Positions 1 through 12,300 of a stretch of 64,000 nt of DNA are shown here, piece by piece (position 1 is the first letter of the stretch; every line of letters begins with the position of its first letter). The position numbers and the translations under genes are program-made. The notes under the pieces were generated by a model. That model made no database searches. It was given only the letters and a program-made list of their open reading frames with translations, and was not told where the DNA came from. The stretch comes from Dasyornis broadbenti. Its lineage: Eukaryota > Chordata > Aves > Passeriformes > Dasyornithidae. Where the stretch lies: positions 62,001-126,000 of the forward strand of contig VZRN01006406.1 of assembly GCA_013397935.1 (NCBI GenBank), given 5' to 3'.

Positions 1-227
1 TTGCACTGGTATCAAGAGGGTTTAATTTGGCTTGTGTTGTTATTAGCACTGATTGAGACATGACGAAGAAATACTCCACTTACACTTCCACTGCCCAGGA
101 GTGAGTTTTTAGGGCTGACAGGAAAGAAATATTTATGTTTTCGCTTATAAACCAAGTCTATTTGACCTGAAAGCCTGAAGTTACAGGAAACCCAAGTCAT
201 GGCAGTGATGACTGTGCAGAAGGATTG

Positions 228-242
228 CTCTCTCTCTCTCTC
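228..242. repeat. (CT)n microsatellite
   Basis: An uninterrupted run of about seven CT dinucleotides, followed directly by CCTT. It is an ordinary short tandem repeat that may vary in length, with no sign of a regulatory role beyond that. Confidence 0.85.
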
Positions 243-1541
243 CTTATGCAGATGATGTGTAGTTGTCCTTCATCAGCTCTCTTCTTCTTTGCTGTCTGTA
301 TGCCTTGGGTGGAAGAAGGCATAGGCAGACTCTGTGGGTTATAAATATGAAGCCATTCCCATATGTCAGTAAATTTAATTAAATTACCTTTTATTAGTCC
401 AACTCCTGGCAGCACCAATGACTCTGGTACCTGGCACCCCCTCTGTGGGATGCTGCCTCCTTGGAGCAAAGGCACTGCAAGCTCTGAGGGACTGGAAATT
501 CAGTTCTCTGGTAGTTCATGGGCGTTGTGGCCACCCCCTGTAAACTGTAGCATAGCTTAACTAGCAGATAATTATATAAACCCGTGTCTTCTGCATACCT
601 GAACAACGAAATGTTTATAACTCTTTCTTTCCTGATAGAGAGAATTTTTTCCTACTTACTGTTTCTATATTTACCAGATTACATGTAAAAAGCATAAAAT
701 CCTTTATATCATCCATAAACGTAATAACAAATGCTACACTACATAACTTAGACTTAGTCAATAATTCTAGACTTAGCCTGAGGGGTTGAAGAGAAAATTA
801 TTCCTGTTACAAATTTTAATTATACCATAAACTCTGGGAAATAGCTATTGATCTTCAGCATCTGGCATCAGAAATGTCGCCTGCTTTTTTTGGTTATTTA
901 GTTTGTCAGTAGCATTGTCATAGAGGATAAAAATAAAAAATGTCACAGGAGATGAAGATGTACCATATGCAAATGAGAATATTTTGGTTTGTTTACGTAC
1001 TAAAAATATTTTATTGCTGTAGAGTTTTTTTGTTTCTTACCAGATTTTTTTAGCTATCTCCAGAGAAATTTGCATCTGAGATGCAAGAAAGCAAATTCTA
1101 ATTCTATCAAAGACTCTTCTCACTGTAGGATGCTGTAATGTGTACAGTGCGTTTCTTGTCTTAGAGGTACATTTAGAATTGGAATTCAATTAAGTTCTGT
1201 GGTGTGGAAGAATTATAATTTCAAGGGCCAAATGAGACAAAGGCTGGAACTTTATTTCTGCTTTTTTTTCCTTAAACCAGGGCTGTTAGATGATGGTTGT
1301 TAGTGTAAAAGTTTTAAGTCTGGCTCAAAATAGTAAATTTGAAATTCTGATCTGCTCTGAAATCAGAGGCTCCTTGGCACAGTGAGCTCTTACTCAGATG
1401 TTGCAGAGTAGAAGGAAAAGCTTTTTAAGAAGTTTGAATTTCAGAGCAGGATGTACTGAGAACAGAACTAGAAATGCAGACCACCTTTCCAATCAACATA
1501 AGGCCTGGAGCCAAGTGTGTTGTTTCTTGTCAGCTTATGGT

Positions 1542-2225
1542 TCATGAGGTTTGATTGTAGGTGATCCCCAGAAATAGCTGTTTTGGGTGACTGGAAATAC
1601 AGGGTATACTCCAGTAAAACTCGAGTGCAGCTGTCCTTGTAGGCAGAGTAGCAAAAAGCTCCCTTTCTTTTCCCATATCCAAAATGGTCTTTGAGGAGAC
1701 GCTGCTTGGCACCCTGCTCTTGAGGCAGATGTAGGATAGTGTTCCCTGTCCAGGAGAGTTGGAGCTACCCAGGGAAGAATGGGTTGGAGAGCTCCGAAGA
1801 ACTGGCCCTTGGAATGACAATTGAGGGCAGCTCGCTGTGATGAAGAAAGAACAGAGGCTCAGAGGGCTGAGCATGTGCCTGTGGGGCCAAAAGCACTTGT
1901 GCTTTCCCTCCAAATATCTGAAGCAGGGAAGGAATTTGTGTGGTCCTGGGACAAATGAGTGCTGTTGGCTCAATGCAGAGATACAGTGAACCCAGTCCCA
2001 GTGCCAAGCACGATGTTGATGCATCGATATTAAAGGAAGGATCTTTGTAAAGCTACACCATGGCCATAGGCTGCATTGTAAAGGAGACTTCCTTGAGAAA
2101 TCTTGTACTTCTGATTTCAGCAAGGGATGGAAGCACCTCAGTCCCTTCCTGCTTGGTAGTTTTACTTTAATTCTCATCTTTCTTACCTCCATGTGCCCTG
2201 TGGAGAGCCATGTGATACCATACAC
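1542..2225 (-). other. Longest open frame in the window, not recognised
   Basis: On the minus strand this stretch is open for 227 codons from an ATG at 2225 to a stop at 1542. I recognise no domain. The translation is rich in Ser, His, Cys, Trp and Pro, lacks the Lys/Glu/Leu balance of a typical globular protein, and shows no signal peptide or convincing membrane segment. The surrounding DNA (about 1.5-2.7 kb) is GC-richer than its neighbours, which lowers stop-codon density and favours long chance frames. It could be a chance frame, part of a lncRNA, or the remains of an old mobile element. I do not call it a gene. Confidence 0.15.
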
Positions 2226-5200
2226 GGCGTCTGAAGTTTCTCAAACTTCGTGCACATGACTGTGACCTCTTACTGAAGAAGTGAACTAAGCAAAGTAGGA
2301 CAAAGCTGACTTCAGAGGGGCAGCTTGTGGAGGCTGTTGCCAACTCTTCGGCAGGAAAATGCTCCCTCTACGAGTATCTGCCAGTGGCGTATCGATGCTT
2401 GAACCCTCCTGGCTGACTTTGCTCAGCCTGGCTTTGAACAAAAGGGATGGAAGCAAATACCATTGAGGCTTGCAGGCATTTGAGGTGGCCAAGCTGACAG
2501 GTTGCGCTCCAGCAGGTAAACGGAAGCCTATTAAGAGCACACAGAGACAAAATGTGTTGTGTTTTTTGGGATGGACCTCAGTGAGGCAGACAGCTGTGGC
2601 TGTTTCAAGGACACGGAGAAATCATGCGGTTTCTGAAGGATTTCTGAGGCAAGTTCTGACTTAAATGTTTTCATCTAGGACTCAATGTCTAAATCAAAGC
2701 TTGCATCTGCATTCACTTTAGAGAAGAGGACCGAGGTGGCATCTCCATCTTGACTGCAGAGCCCTCTCAGCAAAATTTAAAACACTGCACCATCCCCAGT
2801 TTTGGGTTCTCTGAAGAGCCCTAGAACTACCTGAATAATACCTTTTTGTCTGCTTTCATTTTCTATAAAGAGTAAAATGTATGAAATGTGTGCAGTTTTC
2901 ACAGGGAAAAAAGAAATCATTGAAATGTCCAGTTCTCTCTCTCTGTCTAAAAGCTTCCAACAGCTTCTGAACCCAGACCTGCAGTTAGCCCTTAGCTGTT
3001 TAATTTAGGCCTTGTACTCCGGGAAAGTTCTGCCATTTATGTGTTATATCATTTATTTTGGTGACAAAGGGAGGTTCAATACCTTGAAAAAAGTAAGCTC
3101 CAATTTTTATATACTGGGATTTTTTTGTCTATTGTTTCTGGCTGGCAGGTCAGATTTGTACTGCTGCCATACGCAGCAACTTAAAATTCATGTTGGTGTG
3201 TCACTGCAGTTACTACACTCCAGCCACCACATCAGAAAACTATTAACTTTCAGTTAATGATAACAGAAAATGTCTTATAATAAACTGTGAAATAACCTAA
3301 TCATCTGCAAAAAGTGTAAAGATTTTATATTAAAAAGCAATTAAACTTTGCCTTTTTTTTGTTTGTTTCTCTTTAACAAATTGTAAGACATGCAATTAAT
3401 TGGCTTTTGCTTTGGAGGGAATTTGTGTTTGCTATAGCATGGTGTCTGCTCTAACAATAGATGACTGCCGCTGAATTTTGGGATGTTTACATGCAGGGAC
3501 AGGCTCTTTCTGGTAGGAAGACAGAGAGAGGAAAGCAGCAGCTTGCACCCATTAAAGCTCGGTGCTGTGTTGTACTCTGAAGACTCTAAGCACAGATGGG
3601 CTGAGAAACAAGGGCTTCTCTCAATTTTTGGTTGAACAACGCATTTTCTCTGTGGGCTTGGGTTGCCCCTTGTCTTGCTTTGTGCAAATCACTTGCTTCA
3701 CTTTTTACCTCCAAGTCTCATTTGAGATCAGCAGCAGGAGTTGCCCGTGCTCTGCAGGCAGCGCAGGGTTAAACTGTGTCAATAGTTTCCAAGTGCTTTT
3801 ATCTTAGGAAGGTAAATACGATAGCGGCAAGGACTACTGACAAGTGCCTTTGTGGGTTTAATTGGCTCATTGCTAACAGCAGAAGAGTGTTCAAATGAAA
3901 TGGAAGAAAACAAGGTCTTCTGTACAAAAGGAAGCTTTTCTAAACTGTGGGGTTTGAACGAGCTGAGCTAAAAATCAAGAGGATGAATAAAACCCTTGGC
4001 TATGAAAGATGGGAAGTGAAAGGCTGGGAAAGAATGAGGACCAAAACGAACGTGATAATTTGGCCAGAAAATATTTGTGCTGCAGTTGTGCTCAGTTAGG
4101 AAACCTGGCAGCACCAGCCACTTCCCTTTGCACTGATAGCAGCCTCAAATCAGAGAGCAGGTTTCCACCTTCCCCAGGGCGTGCCTTGTTTCAGGACAGA
4201 CTTTTCCAACGCCCACTTGGCCATACATCCAAAATGCTGCAGGCACTCTACTAATAATAGGATTATAAAACAGGTTTGAATGCAAGCCTGGGTGTAATTA
4301 TTTATGTTCCCTCCATTCTGTGCCATGTGGAAGATTCAGAGCAGGTTTTTGGGTGAGGGAGGGATTAGTTCCTTCAGTGCCCTGTGTAGAGCAGTGACAT
4401 GAACACTTCTCCTTTTGTCTTGTGCTTTAAAGTTCAGTGTCAGACTGAGTAGCTCTAAGCACACTCCAGAGGTGATCCAGAAGTGGAAGGTTCCCTGTAC
4501 ATTACTTCAGTGTTGTTTCTTTTTCTGCTTTATGACATTTCCAACTCCTTTTATAATGCAAATATCTATTTGCTACTTACATGAATTCTCGAGGATTTGC
4601 AGGGATTGTTTTCGGAAGGGTTTTGTTTCTTTTTTCTTTTTTGTTAAATGAAAATGGAAATTTATCAAGCACGGTGATTTGGTAATTTCTTGACTAACGG
4701 AAATGCTAAGTATTTTAAGATTTCAACCTTCTTGAGAAAAAAATCTAGCCCCCTAAATTTACTTTAGTCAAATATTATCCCAAGTACAGTCTTTCTTAAG
4801 TGTGGAAGCTGAAATTTGGTTTAGAAATGCAGCGTATTGTTTTGTTTATTCTGATATCATTGCATTTTATATTCTTAAGGTAAACTGTACCCTCCAGTGT
4901 TGTCATGGATGTCTTGGAGTCAGAAAACAGCAGATGCTGACATCTGCCTCTGCTGAAGGTGGCTCTTCACATCCTTTAGGGACATCTCAAAGGTCCATAA
5001 ACCAGTCTCTCACTTACCATTGCCCTCTCCAGCTGAAGATTAGAGTTTACACATCTGGAAATCCTGTCCCAGAGTTGCATGGTTGTGCAAGCACAGGAAT
5101 TAATTGATCTGTGACCTGAAATCCATCGCACCTGCTGCTGGGTGGGAATGTGTTTATGCACATGCCGTACACTGATCTTGCTTTGCCTACAGCCATTTTC

Positions 5201-5561
5201 CATAAATCAGTAGCGCTCAGACCACACTCCCTGCCCACCCTGGGCCCTTCGCAGAGATCAGGAAGGAGGCAAATGAGCAGAGCAGTGAGGGGAGGTTGTA
5301 CACAACACCTTGTTGTGCACGTGCTGTGGCTACACACAGAGCAGCAGTGGTTAAAGTTCACCAGTGTTTGCACACTTAGCTTATTACTGAATTTACCTTT
5401 AAAAAACTTAGGGTTTCTATTTCTTGCCTTTTCAGTACGTGATTGTACTCCTGATCTAGGAAGGTGGTGGTACATCCACAGGCAATAATCATATTATTTG
5501 TCCAGTCATCCGCCTTGATCAACAAACCTTTCTTGAACTGAGTCTGCAAAGGTAGAAGAGG

Positions 5562-5596
5562 TTTTTTTTTTTCCCCCCCGCCCCCTCTCTTTTTTG
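5562..5596. repeat. Pyrimidine tract T11/C-rich
   Basis: Eleven T residues run into a C-rich stretch interrupted by one G, then a CTCT and T6 segment. It is a simple low-complexity pyrimidine tract. It resembles a polypyrimidine run before a splice acceptor, but the next AG is not followed by an exon-like open segment with a donor that I could support. Confidence 0.75.
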
Positions 5597-6438
5597 TCCT
5601 TTAGATCTACCCAAAAGCAAGAGAAAAATATCAAACTGATTCTGAGGCCAGGAGGAGTCTTAGTGTCTAGATATAGATAGCCTCAGGGTATTGTGTTCTC
5701 TAGTTTCTTTTATTTATGCAAAATTGTAGCTTTATTTGTGTCTATTACTTTGTCTTTAAAGCAGACCAGAAGGAAACATTTTGCTGGATTTAAGGTCTGT
5801 GTCCCAGTTCTGCAGCGTGGATGATTCCTGCTGTGCTCCAAATAAATGAGGATAAGGTCCAATAAAATAAGGTCCTGGCTTTTGTCTGTTTGTCAGCTGT
5901 TGGGTTTAGGAAACTTGGATTGTTCCTTTCTTATTCCCCTAGTTTGGTGTCAGCTGCAGCTATTTGAACTGGATTGCATCTTTTATTGCAATTACAGCAA
6001 AGCTAAAAGATGCAGGAAAGAAAAATCACCTTCATATTTCTGAAGAGATGTTTTTAAAAAAAAACAAAATGGGTTTTCTGTTGTCTCCGAAACAGATGTT
6101 TGTTTAAACCCAATCATGAACTTGTACTCAGATTTAATTTATTGTTTAATTTTGTACCAGTCTTTAGTAAATAAACTGCCTTGGGAGCAAGTGAATCAGA
6201 GTTTTTTGTATGGCTGAAGTTTTGGAATGAGGCTTCTTTCAGCAGAGTTCAGCATCCCAGGAAAAGAAACAAAATTGCTGATGAAGCAGGCTCATGTATA
6301 TAGATATTTGTCAGGGCTTTAAAAATGCAGCAACCTCAGTTTGCAGCACAGCTCCGGTAAAGTCTGAGTAATTGAGTTCAGCCCAAATCAAATCTCAGTC
6401 TTCAAAACTCAGGCTTTTAAAAAGTGAATTTTGTGTTG

Positions 6439-6463
6439 TTTTTTTTTTTTTTTTTTTTTTTTT
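6439..6463. repeat. Poly-T run (25 nt)
   Basis: Twenty-five consecutive T residues. On the minus strand this is an A25 tract. No AATAAA-type signal lies within the 30 bases upstream on that strand, so nothing supports a processed-transcript tail. It is best described as a mononucleotide repeat. Confidence 0.9.
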
Positions 6464-8746
6464 GACTGTGAGACTCTGGCCTTTGGCTGCATTCAGGCAT
6501 TTCATCCTCACTGCCTCTGAGTGCAGACGGGTTCAAAGTGGAGGCGATGAAATCCAGCTGGTGTCTTTAAATTATTTCTGCCCAGATGTGAAATAGCCCA
6601 CTGAAATTTTGTGATGGTCGTCTTGTTTTCCTTTATGAAAATTCTTAACAGATAAGCAAACATAAATCTTCGAGGATGAGGGTTTGAACTGAGCCCAAGC
6701 TTTAGAACTTTTTCTGACTTGCAGTAGCGTACTTCAACAGATTGCAGACATTATGAGAACAAACATAGGTGTATTTTTGCTAAATCTATTTAACAGGTTT
6801 GTTCTGACAATCATAGACTGTTTGAATTTTTCCTCTTAAAGACCACAGTAAAATTGTCTGCATTTCATTCAATTCACTTTCTCTTGTGTATATTTCTCAT
6901 TCACAATTGGAAGAGGGAGTATCCAGTCCACCCACTGGCCCATGTCTGGCTTTCCGGGGAAACAAAAAAAAAAAGAAGAATGAAATTAACTGTTTCAACC
7001 CTAATATACATTATTAAATATCAAATTTAGGTCTGAAACATTCATTTGAAAACTGAAAGTTACAGTTGATTGTATATATTAAAAAAAAGGTCACATTTAT
7101 CTTATTGGAATACTTCTGTTTGACAGGCTGTTTATAGCAAGCATTTTTTCTTGTTTTCTGTTTTTCTTATGGCATTTATGGGCTAAAAGTTATAATTGGC
7201 CATATTTTTCATTTTGTCTTAGTTTGACTTCAGTATTTGTTTTGGGAAGTGAACGTTGAGGTCTTTGAATACGCACATCTGTTGTGAAGATGGAAAACTG
7301 ATAGAGGCATGATTGCTTACTGTAATAGGAGAAAATTAAAATCCTATATTCCGTGGAGCAGAATAGGAGCAGAATGCTGAGATAGGCCATTTGAAAAAGC
7401 AGAATTTTAAATGTTCCTGGGTTGTTCAGTTGTCATTTGTAAACCCCGTAACCATGAGGCATTGCAGCCATTTTAAATTACTAGTGTATAAATGTTTAAA
7501 TTATGCCAAGTATAAAGATAAGCATTTCTATTATGCTTCAGAATTTGAAGATCATCAGTAACTTCCTATTCTTCATAAAGTTCAATTTCATGCAAGAGTA
7601 ACTGATGTTTTCAGCTGCAGTCAGTGATGCTGGGGCTCTGCAGAGCTGTTGGGTGGTGAGGGAGAAGGAGTCAAAGAGAAATAATTTAGACTAGCCTATG
7701 GTTGATTTACTGAGGCCATTATGACGATGTATCCATATCGTGTTATTAAACACAAACTTTATCGTATTAGTCATTTTATGTATCATTATGATTTTATAAT
7801 TATTGTGTTTTATATAGACAGGTTTGTTCCCATTAGCTGATAGTCTTAAATCATTAAAAGCAGATTTTAACGTCCACATGAATATCAATGCACTTTTTTC
7901 TTAATAAGGCCAGTCTTTTTTAAAAAAACCTCAACATCCTGCAGAGATGTTGCCTTTGCCCACTATTAAAGCTTCCCTTTCTCCAATCAAAACTTAATAT
8001 TTCTAGAGAGTTTGTTGTCTTTTTATAATTAACTGAAATGAGGACATAGTGAAAATGTGTTTTTAACTACTTTAATAGTCCTATTTGAAATTATTGTCTT
8101 CTTTCCTATAATGAATCAAATTTCTAATGATTCTTCCTGCTTACTAATTTGCATTGCTGTCTGGCTGCCTTGCATTTAATCAGCAAGAGTAAACTGCTAA
8201 TAGATCACCAGGACTCTGTCAGGAGTATCAGTGTAGCAGTGTGAGTGCTGACAGGGTATGGAAGTTCCCTGGAAATGATGGGCTCAGGCCGTTGGGGATT
8301 TCATCCCTTGTCAGAAACACAATGACTGGCATCTCAAAATCTGCGAGCAGAAGATGCAATAACCCAGATCTGCTGTGGGACATTGTGCTAATCTAGGAAA
8401 CCCCAGCTTTCTGCCTGGCTTAGTGTGCTGCTCCTGTCCTGCTGTCTAGCAGTAAGTGGCAGAAATATGTTTATTTTGGTAGTGAGTGTTTACAGAAATG
8501 TCTGGTTTTGTATCGCTGTCGGTTTCCATTCACTGCGTTAACAGAAGGTTGTGAGTTGAGTTGGAATGCCCTGCGTGGTTAACAGCAAAAATGACATTTT
8601 CATCTGGTTCTGGGAGTTGGGCAGTTCCTTTCGTAAGGACTTCTTACCTACAGAAATAGTACAGTGTGTTGGTATTACGTATTAGACAAAATATCAATGG
8701 TGAAATGCTGTATTCTTGATTTCCTTCCTGTGCTTGTATTACCAAA

Positions 8747-8854
8747 GACCTGGTCTATGGAAGATGTCCTTGCCCATTGCAGGGGGTTGGAACTCGATGG
8801 TCTTTAACATCCCTTCCAACCCAAACCATTCTACAATTCCATGATTCTATGATT
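8747..8854 (+). mobile_element. CR1 LINE fragment, 3' end (sense)
   Basis: This is the 3' terminus of a chicken-repeat-1 non-LTR retrotransposon in sense orientation. It reads through the conserved GCCTGGTCTA-like block (here GACCTGGTCTATGG), a TGCCCATTGCAGGGGG block, a GGTTGGAACT block and CCCTTCCAACCCAAACCATT, and ends in degenerate ATTCTATG units ending at 8854. The CR1 family ends in such short tandem units instead of poly-A. The copy is 5'-truncated, as nearly all CR1 copies are, and too short to encode anything. Divergence is modest (for example CTACAATTCC for the first tail unit). Confidence 0.93.
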
Positions 8855-9186
8855 AATAATGGTTCATGAATTAAAAAAATAAAATAAGGTGCGTTACAAT
8901 TACTGAATTTTTTTCTTGATAGAAGCCCAGAGATTGCACAGGAGTTAGAGGGATGATTCAGTCTTAATCTAATACAGTAATTAAGCCTAAATTTAAACTA
9001 ATAATTGATTATTAATCTTGGAAAAAAACAATTAAAAATTCTGAAAGAAACAACAATAAAATGGCTTTTCTGAAGTAAGGATTCCCATCCTCTCTATGCA
9101 TTTCTGATAAATAATGCAAGGCTTAATGAATGTGGAAAAAGGTTCAAGAAGGAAAACTGATGGTAACTATGGTCTCTGTGTGATTG
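8855..9186. other. AT-rich spacer between two CR1 pieces
   Basis: A very AT-rich stretch with A runs such as those near 8874-8886 and 9022-9030. It contains no open frame of note and no repeat that I recognise. It separates a sense and an antisense CR1 remnant. Confidence 0.6.
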
Positions 9187-9333
9187 CATGGCATTCCCTG
9201 TCCAGCTGGGCTCTTCCACCAGACCAGGTTGCTCCAAGCCCCGTCCAGCCTGGCCTCGAACACTTCCCTCTGTCCCCATCCAGGCCTGGGCAGGTCTGTC
9301 TGCCTGTCACACCACCAGTGAAGAGAGAAATTT
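9187..9333 (-). mobile_element. CR1 LINE fragment (antisense), ORF2 C-terminal remnant
   Basis: This is a CR1 fragment in antisense orientation, shown by AGACCAGGTTGCTCCAAGCC, GTCCAGCCTGGCC and GAACACTTCC in order on the + strand. On the minus strand, 9263-9216 still reads VFEARLDGAWSNLVWW, which is the hallmark end of the CR1 ORF2 reverse-transcriptase protein (family pattern LExFKxRLDxxLxxL). The part beyond about 9275 is more diverged but keeps the CACCACC..AGTGAAGA block. It lacks the 3' ATTCTATG tail, so it is truncated at both ends and non-functional. Confidence 0.88.
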
Positions 9334-12300
9334 GAGTGTTTTCGCAAATCTGGTTTTACCCTCTTAACTAAGTCTTAGACAATAGGATGAAAAATGACCC
9401 CTTTGCTGTTTCTGTTGGTGCACATATTACCCAAATGACTAAGCCTTAGCTTGTCATTATTTATTACAGTTTAATCTTGCTGTTGGCAATATCAGGGTGT
9501 AAAAAATCTGAAAGCATATTGCAGTCTTACTCTTAAAAAAAAAAAATTCTTTTTTTGGTTTTTTACTAGCACATCCCCAGCACTATTTGAAGTTTGAAAT
9601 ATAGTTTTTAAATCTTTCTGATAAGGATGTTTGTGTGTCCTTTCTTTCCTAGCTTTTGAGCCAGCTTGGCCGTGTGTTGTGTTGGAGGGAGGGAAGAGAG
9701 AGGAGACTTTGTCAGAGAAGAGCCAGAAGCTTCATAACCTGATTATAGAGATGATTGTTGTACACTGCCTGCATTAGGGAAGTGTTAAACACTCATTAGG
9801 GCTCTGAAGTGTTATTCATTATGAGCCTGGCTGCAGTTGGCATATAACTTCTATCTTGCATGTTTTGATACAGTAATAAAAGTGTAAATTAGAAATGGGA
9901 AGATCCTAAGAGCCAAAATAACAAACAAATCAGTATTTAACAGTCCTTTTCCAGGGCAAAATATTTTTGTTCTCTTTTCCTGTTCAGAGACAGAAAGCTA
10001 ATCCTACCCAAGGCACTTTTTAAAGTGCTCATGGAAAAGATTATTCCGTAGGGACTCAACCTGCAGTTACAGCTCAGAGCTAATGTGACACCATATATTA
10101 AAGTGGTGAAGCTCCACTGAGCTGCAGCGGAGTGGCACCTGTCTGTGGAAAGGACAGGTGCATGATTGAGAGGGGTTTTTTTCTAAATCTGAGCCTCAAG
10201 TGACACATCTGGATCCTAACAGGGATGTCAGTGATCTGTTGTCATGTTAGTAACGCACCAGGGCCCTGGAGCCGTGCTCCAGCGTGTCCCTGCAGGATCC
10301 CACGTTCCTCTGGCTCCCAGGGTGTTGCGTGTTTGTGGCTGGATTGAAACCAGGCGAGTCTGTGAAAATGAAAACCCTTTTTTCACCCTTCTCCAGTTTT
10401 CCCCCTCGAGCTGTGCTTCGTGTCAGGTTCAGGATTATTTCAAGTTCTGTAAGTACTGTGAGGAGTGAACTGCTCCGTGTTGCTTTAACAATGCAGGGAT
10501 CTACTGAGCCTCCTACAACACAGCCAGTGCTGACATACACCTTGTAAATATAAAGTTACTACAAACCCCAGCATCTCAAGGCTGTTTTTATTCCAACACC
10601 TACTTGGCTGCTCAAAGGTCACCATGGGCTGTGCCTCTCTTGAGAAAAGTGTTGCGTGCTGGGTACACAACATTACACAGAGTTTTATTCAAGAGGTGCT
10701 GATAACAGACTTGATTTGCCAGTTTGCTGGATGCTGGATCATGTTTCCTGCTTTGCAGGCCCTTCAGAGTAGAAATTGGTCCCATTTACTTCAATTTAAA
10801 TGTTAATGATCCTCTTTTTCTCAAAGCAAAGGGAAATATGCGCAATCACTGTGAAAATAGAGATACATTCTCCTGACAATCCTAGTAATAACTTTTTGTC
10901 TAAAAATCCTTTTAAATACTTGTTTTACTTCTTGGCATTAAACTATTTATTATGTAGAAAACTTTTGGAAGGCATTGATCAGAGTTTAAGATTCCAGAAC
11001 CAATTTGACGATATATGTACTTTTATGAAAACATTAAAATGAATAAAAATTACTTGCTTTTGGTGATGCCAGTTTTATTTTTTTTTCCTAGCTCTGTAAT
11101 AGTTACAGAAGCTCCCAAGTTCCTTTACAGATTTTGGGTGTGGAAATGTCAATATTTTATCAAACGTTCAGTGAAGTTTTATCATACGCTTTATTTTGAA
11201 AACTTTATCCATCTGGATTTATATAATAGCACATTTCAGAACCCTTACTTAAAATATGTGCCAAGTCTGCTTAAAAGCCGTGTGCCACTACAGTAGTAAG
11301 CAATTCGGAGCGTGATTTCCAGCTAAGTATGTATTTAGAGCAGAATCAGGCGTACGTGGTACAAACTGGTGGGTAGAGAAGAAGAAATGTGTGGTTGGGG
11401 GAGCCCAGGACATCGTGGACGTCGTGGCTGGTTCCTCAGCACTGCTTGGGAGTGAAACCAGTGTGAGGGCACTGCCACCGTGAAAACGTGGCAGGGACCT
11501 GCAGATCTCTGTGTTCTGCCACACTGTGAGCAAGGGAGATGGATTTTGACTGCTCCTTCTGAATTGCTGTGATTACCAGGCCCTGTCCAGTGCATTAGAA
11601 TCAAATACAGTTGCAGAGGTGGAGCTGGAGGTGGTGCTGATGGACACCAGGGATATTTTACAATCTTCATAGCCGGCTGGACAGGCTCTTTCCATTAATG
11701 GATCTGATGAGAAATTAACTGTTGTGTTCTGCAAAGTATTCAGAAAAATACTGCTTCTATATTTCAGACGGCTGTTAGTGCCTCCTCTTTTCTTTCCCTT
11801 TTTATTTCCCTCCCCTGCTCCCCAGAAAACAAGGTGAGGGTCAGCTTGTGGCTTCCAAAGTTTCATTCCCAGCATCCATCTCCTCTTGTCACATCCGTGT
11901 AATGAAGAACAGAAAAGATACCAAGGAATCACGCTGGATAAATTTAGATGAACGTTAATATGAATGCAAGTAATTTACCCTGTCAGGGTGCTCCTGTGCC
12001 TTTCATCTCTCTCCTGATTTTTATGTTGCAACTTCCTGTTTATTTGGCAAGGTAGAGGGACGATTCCCCGTCTATCTGATGAAGTGGTTTGTAAAGTTCA
12101 GTCATTTAAAGTTGTGTGCTAATTCATTGAATGGTCTCGTGTCTAGCATCTCATGTACAGTAGTGTAGAGAAAGTTGATTGCTCTAAATGAAAGTGATGT
12201 GCATGTTACATGAAATGCTTTCTGCATTTGAACGTAAGAAAATACATCTATTTCCTTTTAAAATGAAAGTTGTTTCTGTTTATGTTAACAGCTGAGGTTG

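Larger units (their letters stand above)
1..8746. other. Single-copy non-coding tract, no gene seen
   Basis: No recognisable coding exon, RNA gene or interspersed repeat was found here. The stretch is mostly AT-rich, with a GC-richer patch at about 1500-2660 that carries the longest open frame of the window (1542-2225, minus strand). It also holds a short CT microsatellite (228-242), a pyrimidine tract of T11 followed by C-rich sequence (5562-5596) and a T25 run (6439-6463). The overall texture matches avian intergenic or intronic DNA. An unannotated short exon cannot be excluded from sequence alone. Confidence 0.7.

Noticed and set aside
6439..6463. T25 as the reverse-strand poly-A tail of a processed pseudogene
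   Set aside because: No polyadenylation signal and no recognisable coding remnant lies on the adjoining minus-strand side.
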